From Symbiodinium natans (taxonomy: Eukaryota; Sar; Dinophyceae; Suessiales; Symbiodiniaceae), in NCBI GenBank assembly GCA_905221605.1, contig CAJNDS010002413.1, positions 936,141-946,140 on the forward strand: 10,000 nt of DNA, written 5' to 3'. How positions within the stretch are numbered: position 1 is the first letter of the stretch; the number at the start of each line of letters is the position of its first letter. The notes beneath the pieces are model-generated. The model searched no databases, was not told the origin of the DNA, and saw only the letters and a list, made by a program, of their open reading frames with translations. Positions 1-5,930 of this stretch are shown here, piece by piece. A program made the translations under genes and the position numbers.

Positions 1-42
1 TCGCCGAATCTTCCGAAGCCTTCTGTGGTCAGCCGTGAAGTC

Positions 43-202
43 ATGGCGGCGTCCGGCCTCCAGACCATCACCCTTGAGGAAATTGAGCCTGGATTGGTGA
101 TGCTCCAAGCAGACGAGGAATCAATTGGAAACTGCCATGCCCTAACTGTAGTGAAAGTCCAAAAACTTTTAAATTCTCTCAGAGATCATGGTCATGTTCG
201 TA
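43..202 (+). CDS. Candidate exon, penultimate exon of a small or partial gene
   Basis: The frame from ATG 43 (context GTCATGG, purines at -3 and +4) reads MAASGLQTITLEEIEPGL and stays open to 212. The same frame is open back to base 1, so the true start may lie outside the window and ATG 43 may be internal. A strong-looking donor GTAAGT lies at 203-208, which would end the exon in phase 1; a weaker GTTCGT at 196 would end it in phase 0, and only that phase joins the next candidate exon in its better frame. The peptide is mixed acidic and aliphatic, with no signal peptide or membrane segment. I do not recognise the family. Confidence is moderate that this is coding and low on the exact right edge. 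Confidence 0.4.
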
Positions 203-255
203 GTAAGTGTTGAAGGCCAGGCTTGACAGGGCTTGACACTTGACATGGTTTGTAG

Positions 256-354
256 CTGCTGCGACAGGACATGGACATCGAGTTGGACCTGTCGGGCAAG
301 GTCACGAAGATCACGAAAACGGCCGAAACCGTGATCGTGCCAAAGACGAAGTAA
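256..354 (+). CDS. Candidate terminal exon with stop TAA
   Basis: After the acceptor-like TTTGTAG ending at 255, the frame reads LLRQDMDIELDLSGKVTKIT and ends after VIVPKTK at a TAA (352-354). An alternative acceptor GACAG ends at 267 and gives the same frame starting at GAC. Alternating charged and aliphatic residues suggest beta strands. The implied intron (196 or 203 to 255 or 267) would be only about 50-70 bases and contains a short direct repeat GCTTGACA at 221-245. A competing +2 frame is open from 240 to 614 but gives an H/G/R-rich peptide that looks like an out-of-frame shadow. Family not recognised. Confidence 0.4.
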   Translation: MLRQDMDIELDLSGKVTKITKTAETVIVPKTK

Positions 355-800
355 CAGTGATGACAAAGGGCGCTGAGTTCAAAGAGGGTCATCGAGGCCG
401 TGGCCGTGACTTTTGTGCTGAGGAGAACTGCCTGAGGCGTTCCGTTTTCCTTTGCGATTCTTGGGTTGGTACCCAGACTCAGAACCCCTCCCTGCAAGCC
501 TTCAACTTGACTTGCCCTCAGCCTCAAACTCACAGAAATAATAATGCCAGGCCTCAGTCAGTCGATTGCTACCGTGGCTCGTGGGCTGCCGGTGCTTCCT
601 TTGAATCCAACACGTGATGATTCCGATGCCGTTGCAGTGACTGTTTGCAATGGACTGAGAGGTAGCAGCCCACTGCTCACGGTGGCAATGGCCCTGAGAT
701 CTTAGAGTTCCAGACTGAGAGTGTGCCGTTTTGACGTAATAGGCCCTCAGACTCTGTCATTAAACTACAGCTACGGCTTTCATTCAGTCAATAGTCCACG
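355..800. other. Non-coding stretch or 3' flank of the first gene
   Basis: No convincing gene is seen. A 53-codon frame from ATG 544 to TAG 703-705 (starts MPGLSQSIATVARGLPVLPL) overlaps the foldback at 565-689 and shows no domain, so I treat it as chance. Short echoes such as GCAATGG(A/C)CTGAGA at 645 and 686 suggest old local duplication. Confidence 0.4.
565..689. repeat. Imperfect inverted repeat (foldback)
   Basis: Bases 565-590 and 664-689 are inverted copies of each other: 20 of 26 positions match, including an unbroken 9-base block (GTGGGCTGC against GCAGCCCAC). The spacer is 73 bases. It could fold as a transcript hairpin or be the remains of a small foldback element. No flanking target duplication is obvious. 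Confidence 0.5.
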
Positions 801-1022
801 GTTTAGGGTTTAAACTTAGGGCGAAACCCTAGCTTAGGGTTTCGGGTTTAGGCTGCAGGTTTTAAGGTTTAGGGTTTAGGGTTTAAAAGGGTTTTAAAAA
901 AGTTTGAAGTTTAAAGTTTAAAGTTTAGGGTTTAGGGTTTTAAGGTTTTAGCGTTTTAGGGTTTAGGGTTTAGGGTTTAAATTCGGGTTTAGTTTAATTT
1001 AGGGTTTTGGTTTCTTAGGGTT
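801..1022 (+). repeat. Decayed TTTAGGG array
   Basis: Many units of TTTAGGG are mixed with variants (TTTAAAG, TTTCGGG, TTTTAGGG, TTTAAGG). One inverted piece, GAAACCCTAGC, lies near 823. The decay contrasts with the perfect arrays further right and suggests greater age. Confidence 0.9.
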
Positions 1023-1229
1023 CTCTTGCTGGCACTTAGTAGCTTGAAGTGGCTTCGATGCAGCTGTGACTATGTTGGCCTGCAGGGCCCGGGAACTGAG
1101 CAGGGTCGGAAAAATAGAGCGTTGCGTGCAATGGCAGCAGTGATGAACAGTACATTGAAGCCAAGTCAGTCAGTGTTATTTTGATTCGGATCCGACAGCA
1201 ATAACATTTCTGTTGGCTCGTTCGCCACG
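1023..1229. other. Unique stretch without a recognised gene
   Basis: Mixed-composition sequence with no open frame worth reporting. Short TCAGTCAGT-type motifs (about 1163-1175) resemble bases near 554-562 and 783, but nothing larger is shared. Confidence 0.4.
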
Positions 1230-1330
1230 ATTAATAAAAAACAATAATAAAGCTAAACTAAATGTATATAAATATTAAAATTTATTTATTATACATTATA
1301 TTATGAAAGACATGTTTCTTCGGAAATGCA
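1230..1330. other. AT-rich segment
   Basis: Bases about 1230-1312 are very AT-rich (TTAATAAAAAACAATAATAA, then TATATAAATATTAAAATTT), with several AATAAA-like words. This could be a gene end, an intergenic spacer or a matrix-attachment-like stretch. A small hairpin GCAATG / CATTGC sits at 1327-1346. Confidence 0.45.
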
Positions 1331-1459
1331 ATGATTTTTTACATTGCTGCCCACGGTCCGGTCAAGGTTTGTTTCAATATTAATTTTGTTTTGGCTTTGG
1401 AATGACGTTCGCCTGAAGCTTTTAGAATTATCCCATGAATTGAGGGCTTTTTTTATTTT

Positions 1460-1702
1460 ATGTTTAAAAGTGTCCATAATGGCTTTAATACGGCTTTCGT
1501 TTCTGGTTCTTTGTCTGCCGTCGTTACGCTGCGAAACCCTTCATTGGTTTCGCAACGAGGTTATCAGCCCGGAAGGTTGCCTTTTTTTCAAAACTCCCCG
1601 ACCCCTCAAGTTTCAAGGAAGATTCCCAGGCGCACTTGGAGTAACAACCTTCAGCAAGTCAATGAGAGCATCAACTTCAACATTGGTCACAGGCTAAGTT
1701 AA
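1460..1702 (+). other. Two overlapping small open frames, coding status doubtful
   Basis: An ATG frame at 1460 runs 80 codons to 1702. A second frame from ATG 1479 runs 72 codons to 1697 and begins MALIRLSFLVLCLPSLRC, which resembles a signal peptide or short membrane segment. That frame is also open upstream to 1344 without an ATG. Only one, if either, can be the main product. Neither shows a known domain. An 8-bp hairpin (1531-1553) lies inside both. I list the interval so it can be tested, not as a called gene. Confidence 0.15.
1531..1553. repeat. Perfect 8-bp hairpin
   Basis: GCGAAACC (1531-1538) and GGTTTCGC (1546-1553) are exact inverted copies with a 7-base loop. CGTT (from 1522) and AACG (to about 1557) can extend the stem across a bulge. 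Confidence 0.6.
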
Positions 1703-1719
1703 GAAGTTTTCCTGTCTCA

Positions 1720-1855
1720 GATGCGAAGCCCTTAAAGAATTTTAAACCGACCTTTCTTGCTACTAAATAATAAACGTTTTCGATGCACGCCCGGCGCATG
1801 ATGAGAAGCCCATATTTAATATTTTCCGACCCGTTTTCGATGAACGCCCGGTTGC
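1720..1855 (+). repeat. Two degenerate direct copies of a 55-75 base unit
   Basis: CGTTTTCGATG(C/A)ACGCCCGG occurs at 1775-1794 and 1832-1851 with one mismatch in 20. Each copy is preceded by GATG(C/A)GAAGCCC (about 1720 and 1799) and an AT-rich stretch plus CCGACC. This is an old tandem duplication with different internal lengths. Confidence 0.6.
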
Positions 1856-1889
1856 ATTTTGGACGCCCGAATAGAAGGAAAAAGTCTTG

Positions 1890-1959
1890 TTTAGGGTTTA
1901 GGGTTTAGGGTTTAGGGTTTAGGGTTTAGGGTTTAGGGTTTAGGGTTTAGGGTTTAGGG
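1890..1959 (+). repeat. Perfect TTTAGGG array, 10 units
   Basis: Seventy bases make exactly ten copies of TTTAGGG without a change. The array leaves into GCGAGC, the same exit seen at the next array (2203). It contains TAG in every + frame, so it cannot be coding. Confidence 0.97.
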
Positions 1960-2150
1960 CGAGCATCTTCCACCCTCTGCCCTGTCACAGTGTTCACAGT
2001 TGAGCACAGGGTTACATGTTGAAGCCTGACACTTTTTGCAATCCAAACCCTGAAGTCCTAAAGACAAGGGGGTTTGGGGCCATTGTGTTTTTCGGGACCA
2101 CAACACAGGGCTCAGAACCTTTCGAGCTGCCGGGCCCTCGTGCCAGGAAG
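1960..2150. other. Unique stretch between arrays, no gene recognised
   Basis: Contains CACAG/CAGTTGAG acceptor-like words near 1990-2005, but no open frame there is long or flanked well enough to call an exon. Confidence 0.35.
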
Positions 2151-2202
2151 GGTTTGGGGTTTAGGGTTTAGGGCTTAGGGTTTAGGGTTTTAGGGTTTAG
2201 GG
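2151..2202 (+). repeat. TTTAGGG array with variants
   Basis: About seven units including TTTGGGG, CTTAGGG and TTTTAGGG. The right edge is GGGCGAGC, the same as at 1957-1964. Confidence 0.92.
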
Positions 2203-2211
2203 CGAGCTTCC

Positions 2212-2258
2212 TTTAAGGACCGAAGCACTGAAAATGAGCCGGCGGCTGCAGAGGCCCA
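2212..2258 (+). CDS. Candidate small exon before a GTAAGC donor
   Basis: One frame reads FKDRSTENEPAAAEA up to a good donor (CCCA|GTAAGC, GT at 2259-2260). Another frame offers ATG 2234 reading MSRRLQRP. The acidic, alanine-rich reading looks more natural. Its phase (2) does not fit the better frame of the next candidate exon, so either the edge or the join is wrong. The left edge is not defined. Confidence 0.25.
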
Positions 2259-2310
2259 GTAAGCACCCACACCTTCTTTATCATGATTGCTCCATGCCGC
2301 CCTAAACCCT

Positions 2311-2444
2311 ACAACCTTTCCCCCCTCTCCGCCTCTCCCCCTCCCTCCATTCTCCCCCTCTCTCCGCCTCTCCCCCTGTCTCCCCTCCTCTCCCCCTCGC
2401 CCCGTCTCCCTCCCCCTCTCCCCCTCTGCCCCTCTCCTTCTCAG
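2311..2444 (+). repeat. Long polypyrimidine tract with CCCCTCTCC-like units, ending in CAG
   Basis: Nearly every base from about 2311 to 2441 is C or T, in loose repeats of CTCTCCCCCTC. It ends TTCTCAG at 2444 and CCGCAG at 2450. That is a textbook branch-to-acceptor layout on a large scale. Such mirror-like purine/pyrimidine tracts can also form triplex DNA. Open frames on either strand here are by-products of the tract. Confidence 0.85.
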
Positions 2445-2450
2445 CCGCAG

Positions 2451-2497
2451 GACACGAAACGCGCTGAAGCACACGAGAAGCTCGTCGAAACGATGCA
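2451..2497 (+). CDS. Candidate exon, charged helical peptide
   Basis: Directly after the polypyrimidine tract and CAG (2448-2450), the frame reads DTKRAEAHEKLVETMQ. It is strongly charged with heptad-like spacing (A, L, V, M). A possible donor is GCA|GTGCCT (GT at 2498). The frame stays open to TAA at 2568-2570. The acceptor is the best in the window. Function unknown; helix or coiled-coil is inferred from composition only. Confidence 0.45.
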
Positions 2498-2779
2498 GTG
2501 CCTCGGCGGCTCCTCCAGTGGTTCTTTGTGGTGTAGATGTGGGGGTTTCCGAAAATATGGGTGCCCTTAATTGTTGGGGGGTCTTTTTAAGGGGCTTCTA
2601 TTCTATTTGGAGTATAAAAGGATTCCCCCAATTTTGGGAAATTCCCATGTGTAGGGGTTCTAAAGGATAAAGTTGTTCTCTGAAAGCTGCACACGTTCCC
2701 ATGCTAAGCATCTACTAAACTACAACCTCCTGAACCCCTGGAGAACTTTAACCCTTCCCCCTCCCACACACAAGAAAAC
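2498..2779. other. Probable intron sequence
   Basis: Contains a TATAAAAG word at 2613-2620 and a small inverted repeat TTCCC/GGGAA (about 2623-2641). No exon-like frame is seen. The TATA word has no supporting initiator or following gene start, so I do not call a promoter. Confidence 0.35.
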
Positions 2780-2932
2780 TCACCCCCTAAACCGCAAACC
2801 CTAAAGCACCTGAAGAATGCTAGAAACCTCCAAACAAAACATACCCTAAACCCTAAAACCCTTGTCAAAACCCCTAAACCCCTACGCGAACCCTAAATAC
2901 TAACCCCTAAGTGAACCCTGTAAACCTTCTAG
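2780..2932 (-). repeat. Decayed CCCTAAA block
   Basis: Scattered CCCTAAA, CCCCTAAA and ACCCTAAAACC units, strongly C-rich on the + strand. Confidence 0.8.
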
Positions 2933-2944
2933 CAACTCAAATAC

Positions 2945-2984
2945 CTTGAGGTTCATGGGTACTTTTTCTCCCAATTATAAGTCC
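2945..2984 (-). repeat. Dispersed element, copy 1 (reverse)
   Basis: CTTGAGGTTCATGGGTAC followed by CCCAATTATAAG is the reverse form of the unit ATTGGG(N)AAAGTACCATGAACCTCCAAGTA found elsewhere in the window. Confidence 0.7.
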
Positions 2985-3027
2985 ACTGACAATCTACATA
3001 GAGGACTTAGGGAACATTTGATGCTAA

Positions 3028-3090
3028 CCCTAAACCCTAAACCCTAAACCCTAAACCCTAAACCCTAAACCCTAAACCCTAAACCCTAAA
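3028..3090 (-). repeat. Perfect CCCTAAA array, 9 units
   Basis: Sixty-three bases make nine exact units. Just downstream lies element copy 2 and then a candidate exon. Confidence 0.97.
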
Positions 3091-3093
3091 CGC

Positions 3094-3132
3094 TAAATTG
3101 GGTTGTTAAAGTGGCATGAACCTCCAAGTACT
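3094..3132 (+). repeat. Dispersed element, copy 2
   Basis: AATTGGGTTGTTAAAGTGGC then ATGAACCTCCAAGTA, matching the other copies. Confidence 0.75.
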
Positions 3133-3148
3133 CACCCGCTTGCTCCAG

Positions 3149-3187
3149 GGCGCGCCAGGCGAAGCGAACCAAGCAGGCTGCCAGCTG
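3149..3187 (+). CDS. Candidate 39-base exon
   Basis: After GCTCCAG (ends 3148), the frame with one leading base reads ARQAKRTKQAAS and ends TG|GTTTTG (GT at 3188). It is flanked by a CCCTAAA array on the left and TTTAGGG on the right. The exon is 39 bases with one base before and two after the codons, the same length and phase as the candidate at 4217-4255. Basic, helix-prone peptide; function unknown. Confidence 0.3.
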
Positions 3188-3193
3188 GTTTTG

Positions 3194-3272
3194 GCGGTTT
3201 AGGGTTTAGGGTTTAGCGTTTAGGGTTTAGGGTTTAACCCAAAAACCTAAAACCCTAAACCGCTTAGGGCGT
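3194..3272. repeat. Head-to-head telomere-repeat hairpin
   Basis: TTTAGGG units (3196-3232) switch directly to CCCAAAAACC/CCCTAAA units (3233-3270). The ends are exact inverses: GCGGTTTAGGGTTT at 3194 and AAACCCTAAACCGC ending at about 3272. The whole block can fold on itself. Confidence 0.85.
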
Positions 3273-3346
3273 GCAGGGTTTAGAGGAGCCCCGAGCCCTG
3301 GACCCGCCTCAGCACTCAACCCCTAGACCCTAAACTTCTAGAAGTC

Positions 3347-3389
3347 CTTAGGGTTTAGGGTTTAGGGTTTAGGGTTTAGGGTTTAGGGT
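3347..3389 (+). repeat. TTTAGGG array, six units
   Basis: Near-perfect units. Flanking GC-rich words GAGCCCCGAGCCCTG (about 3285) and TCGGGGCTCAGGGG (about 3389) are partly inverted copies. Confidence 0.93.
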
Positions 3390-3433
3390 CGGGGCTCAGG
3401 GGTTCAGGGTCTTAAGCTCCTAGACAGCCTTAG

Positions 3434-3620
3434 AGTTTAGGGAGGAGGGGGGAGGCAGGACAAGAAGATAGCAACGGTCTACTGTTTCAAATTCTGAAGC
3501 CCGCAATCCCTGTACGTGTCCCTGCACCCCAAAATTTCTTGGAATCTCGGGAGGGCCGCTTCTTGGACGTTAGGGCTATATCCCCCTTGGGAATTATTTT
3601 TCTTTTATATTTGTTAATAT
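3434..3620 (+). other. Open stretch with possible exon, undefined
   Basis: One frame is open from 3434 to a TAA near 3621, without an ATG. After GGCAG (ends 3458) it reads QEDSNGLLFQILKPAIPVRV. No clear donor closes it before the AT-rich foldback at 3578-3637. Coding status uncertain. Confidence 0.2.
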
Positions 3621-3637
3621 AAAACCCAAGAGGATAT
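3578..3637. repeat. Strong AT-rich foldback, 60 bases
   Basis: Three exact nested stems: ATATCC/GGATAT (3578-3583 with 3632-3637), CTTGGG/CCCAAG (3586-3591 with 3625-3630) and TTTTATATT/AATATAAAA (3603-3611 with 3616-3624), with a 4-base loop TGTT. An 11-base internal bulge sits on the left arm. Confidence 0.8.
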
Positions 3638-3756
3638 TAGAAATATTGTGTTTATTAAGGTTCTAAGGGGAGTATAGAGGGGCTTGTGAGGTTTGTGGGC
3701 TGTTTTCCGGATTTAGGGTTTAAGGTTCAGCGTGAGATGGGTCTTTACGATATTGG
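3638..3756. other. Probable intron or spacer
   Basis: No exon-like frame. AGTATAGAGGGGC (about 3671) recurs as its reverse complement near 6460-6485. Confidence 0.35.
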
Positions 3757-3813
3757 GGGTTTAGGGTTTAGGGTTTAGGGTTTAGGGTTTGGGGTTTAGG
3801 GTTTAGGGTTTAG
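3757..3813 (+). repeat. TTTAGGG array
   Basis: About eight units with one TTTGGGG variant. Confidence 0.95.
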
Positions 3814-3871
3814 GGGATCCCACTCTTTGGGGTCTAAATTCGGGGTCCCCTATTCTCGTGAACCCCCCCAG

Positions 3872-3949
3872 ATATGCCTCATGCAGTCCCACTCCCTCTT
3901 GAAGAAAAAATGGACCCCCCACGCTGTTCAGGGCAAAGACTCTATTCGA
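3872..3949 (+). CDS. Candidate exon between a TTTAGGG and a CCCTAAA array
   Basis: After a C-rich tract and CCCAG (ends 3871), one frame reads MPHAVPLPLEEKMDPPRCSG and on to the CCCTAAA array. A second frame, with ATG 3881 (MQSHSLLKKKW), is also open, so frame choice is uncertain. No GT donor is found before the array. This is one of the few segments with the opposite array order. Confidence 0.22.
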
Positions 3950-4012
3950 CCCTAAACCCTAAACCCTAAACCCTAAACCCTAAACCCTAAACCCTAAACC
4001 CTAAACCCTAAA
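3950..4012 (-). repeat. Perfect CCCTAAA array, 9 units
   Basis: Nine exact units, then CCCCTAAAACCCCC decay. Confidence 0.97.
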
Positions 4013-4071
4013 CCCCTAAAACCCCCTTTAGGTCTTTCGGGGGGCTTTTGCCGGTCCTCGGAGCTTTTCAG

Positions 4072-4127
4072 GGCCGTTAACGGCTTCATTCGGGCCCCAA
4101 GATGGAAGTCTGAAGCCCACAATTTGG
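4072..4127 (+). CDS. Candidate exon ending in G|GTTTAG
   Basis: GCTTTTCAG ends at 4071. Two frames are open: AVNGFIRAPRWKSEAHNL (one leading base) and PLTASFGPQDGSLKPTIW (two leading bases). The right edge is TTTGG|GTTTAGGG, where the first telomere unit provides the donor. CCCTAAA array on the left, TTTAGGG on the right. Function unknown. Confidence 0.33.
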
Positions 4128-4197
4128 GTTTAGGGTTTAGGGTTTAGGGTCTAGCGTCTAGGGTTTAGGGTTTAGGGTTTAGGGTTTAGGGTTTAGG
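4128..4197 (+). repeat. TTTAGGG array with TCTAGGG/TCTAGCG variants
   Basis: About ten units. Three variant bases cluster at about 4149-4161. Confidence 0.95.
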
Positions 4198-4216
4198 GCC
4201 CTCGGGGTCTTTGCAG

Positions 4217-4255
4217 CTTTGAGAGTGCAGTGCGTTTGATGTCTACGACGGCTTG
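4217..4255 (+). CDS. Candidate 39-base exon
   Basis: A good acceptor GTCTTTGCAG ends at 4216. The frame with one leading base reads FESAVRLMSTTA and closes at TTG|GTCTAAGG (GT at 4256). The other two frames are worse: CTT TGA stops at once. Thirty-nine bases, same phase as 3149-3187. Confidence 0.38.
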
Positions 4256-4259
4256 GTCT

Positions 4260-4622
4260 AAGGTTCAGGGATTAAGTAGGTTCTGTTTGGACCCCTAAAT
4301 AGACCCCCCCAAATAGTAGGATTTCCTTATAATAAGGACCCCCCCCCCATAAAGTACCCCAATATCGAAAACCCCCACGTAGACTACAATGTGCTTAAGA
4401 GCCCAAAAATTCAAATGGTTTGTTTAAAAAAATATGTATATATATATGTATATATTACCCTTATAAGGAAGAATACTTTTTGTGGTTCTTAAACAAATAG
4501 TAGTAGACTAGGACCGGGAGTAGGCCCTCTTAAACTTTGTTTAGGGTTGGGGTTCCCTTATAATCCCCTTAAAACCAAAAAGGGTACCCTTGTTATTCCT
4601 GGGTTACTCCCGGGTCTAGTAG
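4260..4622. other. Probable intron: C-rich, AT-rich and foldback pieces
   Basis: No exon-like frame. It contains runs of C (10 at about 4338), an AT/TG microsatellite (about 4427-4457) and an inverted pair ACCGGGAGTA (4513-4522) / TACTCCCGGGT (4605-4615) with partly matching flanks (TAGTAGACTAG against TCTAGTA). Confidence 0.45.
4427..4457. repeat. AT-rich microsatellite
   Basis: TATGTATATATATATGTATA with flanking A and T runs. Confidence 0.8.
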
Positions 4623-4681
4623 CCCTAAACCCTAAACCCTAAACCCTATAAACCCTATAAACCCTAAACCCTAAACCCTAA
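4623..4681 (-). repeat. CCCTAAA array with CCCTATAAA variants
   Basis: About eight units; two have an inserted TA (CCCTATAAA). Confidence 0.95.
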
Positions 4682-4737
4682 GTAGATGATGTTTTCTCTA
4701 TGTGGATGAGTTGGAGGTTTTCGGACTTGTATTTCTC

Positions 4738-4757
4738 CTTGGAGGTTCATGCTACTT
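4738..4757 (-). repeat. Dispersed element, copy 3 (reverse, short)
   Basis: CTTGGAGGTTCATGCTACTT is the reverse of AAGTA(N)CATGAACCTCCAAG. Followed by a short TTTAGGG block (4758-4784). Confidence 0.65.
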
Positions 4758-4793
4758 CAGGGTTTAGGGTTTAAGGTTTAGGGCTGCTACTCA

Positions 4794-4915
4794 ATAATCC
4801 AATTATCACTGTACTGATAACCCAATTTTAACCACCTTAGGGCACTTCAGCGGCTTACAACTGGGTTATAAGTGCAGTTATGATTGGGTTCTAAGTACCA
4901 TGAACCTCCAAGTCA
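4794..4915 (+). repeat. Dispersed element, copy 4, long form
   Basis: CTGGGTTATAAGTGCAGTTA (from 4861), then ATTGGGTTCTAAGTACC and ATGAACCTCCAAGT (to 4912). The left part (4796-4815, AATCCAATTATCACTGTAC) is the reverse complement of a stretch in the copy at 7139-7160, so this copy has inverted halves and could fold. Confidence 0.7.
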
Positions 4916-4920
4916 CGGAG

Positions 4921-4990
4921 GCAGAGGAGATGGGCAAGTTGGTTCAAAAGAAGCGCGTGGAGCCTTTGGGGGGATCGGGCGCAGGGGAAG
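4921..4990 (+). CDS. Candidate exon, charged helix then Gly-rich
   Basis: The frame reads AEEMGKLVQKKRVEPLGGSG and stays open into the following CCCTAAA-like block. Acceptor choices are AAG (ends 4912), GAG (4920) or GCAG (4924). A donor could be CGC|GTGGAG (GT at 4956). The left edge overlaps the end of dispersed element copy 4, so the element may supply the acceptor. Confidence 0.3.
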
Positions 4991-5160
4991 CCCTCAACCT
5001 TCAACCCCAAACCCTTAACCCTAAACTCTTCAACCCTTAGTCCAAACCCCGTAAACTCCTCAACCCTAAGCCCAAAACCCCAATCCCTAAACCCCATAGC
5101 CCTAAACCCCAAAGCCCTAAACCCCAAAGCCCTAAACCCCATAAGCCCAAACCCTGAACC
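4991..5160 (-). repeat. Degenerate CCCTAAA block with 15-base higher-order unit
   Basis: Units CCCTAAACCCCAAAG / CCCTAAACCCCATAG repeat about four times at 5092-5148. On the minus strand this gives an apparent open frame of repeated GFRAL peptides, which is a product of the 15-base period. Confidence 0.88.
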
Positions 5161-5183
5161 TCTGGTCCGCGCAGAGGGTTGAA

Positions 5184-5331
5184 AACCCTAAACCCTAAAC
5201 CCTAAACCCTAAACCCTAAACCCTAAAGCCTAAACCCTAAACCCTGAACCCTGAACCCTGAACCCTGAACCCTGAACCCTGAAACCCTAAACCCTAAACC
5301 CTAAACCCTAAACCCTAAACCCTAAACCCAA
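5184..5331 (-). repeat. CCCTAAA array with internal block of six CCCTGAA units
   Basis: Normal units, then six tandem CCCTGAA (5242-5283), then normal units again. Confidence 0.96.
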
Positions 5332-5361
5332 AGCGTAGGTACAACTTACGGAAGTCTCCAG

Positions 5362-5434
5362 GGATGGGAGCATCGGGGTGCCCTGATTAGAATATGGTTT
5401 TGCTGGGCTACCAGGCTCCTACATGCTGCTGACG
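5362..5434 (+). CDS. Candidate 73-base exon
   Basis: CTCCAG ends at 5361. Only one of three frames is open; it reads GWEHRGALIRIWFCWATRLL then HAAD and ends GACG|GTATGG (GT at 5435), a good donor. CCCTAAA array on the left, TTTAGGG on the right. Rich in W and R with an aliphatic core. No family recognised. Confidence 0.35.
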
Positions 5435-5442
5435 GTATGGGG

Positions 5443-5527
5443 TCTAGGGTTTAGGGTTTAGGGTTTGGGGTTTAGGGTTTAGGGTTTAGGGTTTAGGGTT
5501 CAAGGTTTAGGGTTTAGGGTTTAGGGT
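5443..5527 (+). repeat. TTTAGGG array
   Basis: About twelve units with TTTGGGG and TTCAAGG variants. Confidence 0.96.
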
Positions 5528-5552
5528 GATTAGGGCTTAGCTGTTTCTCAAG

Positions 5553-5667
5553 AAGCTAGAGCCGCGTGACAGTGAAACTCCAACCTTTGCCGGATGCATC
5601 ATGGTTTCGTCAAAGCCAGGCGGCCTACATGGGTACTTGGAGGTCCAGGGAACTCATAGCCTACTCA
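5553..5667 (+). CDS. Candidate exon of 115 bases
   Basis: After TTTCTCAAG (ends 5552) the frame reads KLEPRDSETPTFAGCIMVSS, then KPGGLHGYLEVQGTHSLL, ending at CTCA|GTAACT (GT at 5668). It is the longest well-formed exon candidate, and the frame is open from 5541. It includes GGTACTTGGAGGT (5632-5644), the reverse of the dispersed-element core. Family not recognised. Confidence 0.33.
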
Positions 5668-5674
5668 GTAACTT

Positions 5675-5690
5675 GGGGGGGGGGGGGGGG
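5675..5690 (+). repeat. Run of 16 G
   Basis: Uninterrupted G run immediately before CTAGGCC and a short CCCTAAA block. The length may be unreliable in sequencing. Confidence 0.95.
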
Positions 5691-5698
5691 CTAGGCCT

Positions 5699-5724
5699 TC
5701 CCTAAACCCTAAACCCTAAACCCT
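5699..5724 (-). repeat. Short CCCTAAA array
   Basis: Three and a half units, directly upstream of the acceptor of the next candidate exon. Confidence 0.93.
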
Positions 5725-5738
5725 GATGCAACTTCCAG

Positions 5739-5818
5739 GAGAGCGTCAAGCTGGTGAAGAAGCTGCACGAGGCCTTTAAGAAGGCCCGTAACAGGGCTCT
5801 GGACCTGTTCCATATAGG
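5739..5818 (+). CDS. Candidate exon, strongly helical and basic
   Basis: CAACTTCCAG ends at 5738. The frame reads ESVKLVKKLHEAFKKARNRA then LDLFHI and reaches a telomere-derived donor ATAGG|GTTTAG (GT at 5819). Another frame stops at TAA (CTT TAA). Codons are GC-ending (GTC AAG CTG GTG AAG AAG CTG CAC), unlike the flanking repeats. Hydrophobic spacing suits an amphipathic helix or coiled coil. Function unknown. Confidence 0.5.
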
Positions 5819-5880
5819 GTTTAGGGTTTATGGTTTTGGGTTTGGGGTTTAGGGTTTAGGGTTCAGGGTTGAGGGTTTAT
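5819..5880 (+). repeat. TTTAGGG array with variants
   Basis: Units include TTTATGG, TTTTGGG, TTTGGGG, TTCAGGG and TTGAGGG. Confidence 0.9.
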
Positions 5881-5930
5881 CCAAGGGTAGCAACATGGGT
5901 TTTAAATGTGGTCCCTAACCTCCTTTAAAG

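Noticed and set aside
169-533. Two overlapping minus-strand frames
   Set aside because: They lie opposite the better + strand exon pair and have no recognisable features.
240-617. Long + frame rich in H, G and R
   Set aside because: Overlaps the terminal exon in another frame; composition looks out-of-frame. Kept in mind because it would fit the GTAAGT donor phase at 203.
1344-1697. 117-codon frame starting without ATG
   Set aside because: The first 45 codons lack an ATG and read through an AT-rich region; a second frame overlaps it. Only the ATG 1479 part is worth a check.
2190-2474. Minus-strand R/G/E-rich frame, and the two + strand S/P/L-rich frames from 2283 and 2287
   Set aside because: All are by-products of the C/T tract. 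Only the short part after the CAG at 2450, in a different + frame, looks coding.
4891-5142. Minus-strand 83-codon open frame with GFRAL repeats
   Set aside because: It translates the 15-base CCCTAAACCCCAAAG super-repeat; no natural protein features.
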